From: CAZQYB01 sp964582985
GTDB lineage: Bacteria; Planctomycetota; Phycisphaerae; Sedimentisphaerales; Anaerobacaceae
Direction: 5' to 3'
Assembly: GCA_964582985.1 (NCBI GenBank)
Contig: CAZOUM010000034.1
Coordinates: forward strand, 1 to 32,714
Length of the DNA stretch: 32,714 bases
Made by a program: the position numbers and the translations under genes. This document shows positions 32,633 to 32,714 of the stretch, piece after piece. The notes under the pieces are model-generated. The model did no database searches. It was not told the origin of the DNA and saw nothing but the letters and a program-made list of their open reading frames with translations. Each line of letters opens with the position of its first letter. Position 1 is the stretch's first letter.

Positions 32633-32714
32633 CCAAACACGAAGCACAAAACAATATCAAATAACCCGAAGGGCAGAGTTCCGAGGGCTTGACCGTGGGT
32701 GAATGAGTAGGCGG

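Overview
The window looks like a piece of an anaerobic planctomycete chromosome, probably of the Phycisphaerae type. This placement is inferred, not proven. It rests on four things: a Wood-Ljungdahl (acetyl-CoA pathway) gene set; Gram-negative envelope machinery (LptD-like protein, Lol-type ABC exporter, lipoproteins); a Tat-type arylsulfatase lodged in a ribosomal gene cluster; and many short 7-bp repeats. Many genes have weak or no Shine-Dalgarno (SD) sequences and several start with GTG or TTG.

Left part (1-8834, + strand): a tight carbonyl-branch operon. It holds the tail of an upstream gene (possibly the CO dehydrogenase subunit), acsB, acsC, an acsV/RACo-type corrinoid activator, a CooC/AcsF-type maturation ATPase, acsD and acsE. 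Together these build and run acetyl-CoA synthase, its corrinoid iron-sulfur protein and the methyltransferase that feeds it. The operon ends in a wreck: a piece of formate-tetrahydrofolate ligase (fhs) spliced in frame to the P-loop start of a MinD-like ATPase.

Middle (8835-10141): a single outer-membrane beta-barrel-like gene with its own leader and a strong terminator, then a 106-bp inverted-repeat element between convergent genes.

Right-middle (10142-26769, all - strand): polyprenyl diphosphate synthase, branched-chain aminotransferase, a LolCDE-like exporter (ATPase plus two permeases), lysS, an S41 C-terminal protease, class II fructose-bisphosphate aldolase, an LptD-like outer-membrane protein, and a very large lipoprotein with repeated carboxypeptidase-regulatory-like folds. 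Outer-membrane biogenesis is the theme, mixed with housekeeping enzymes.

Right end (26770-32714, + strand): a divergent promoter region, then ffh, sulfatase, a small unknown ORF, rpsP, trmD and rplS. This is the common ffh-rpsP-trmD-rplS order, but with a sulfatase and unknown ORF inserted and no rimM. S16 carries a tail of about 220 residues rich in Lys, Glu, Ala and Pro.

The most unusual signal is a set of 7-bp tandem repeats. Eighteen perfectly phased ATCGAGN-type heptads run straight into the ATG of ffh. Seven more, preceded by an inverted arm, run straight into the ATG of acsV. A degenerate version precedes acsC. A sequence-unrelated 7-bp repeat (three units, 21 bp) sits in frame inside the polyprenyl synthase gene.
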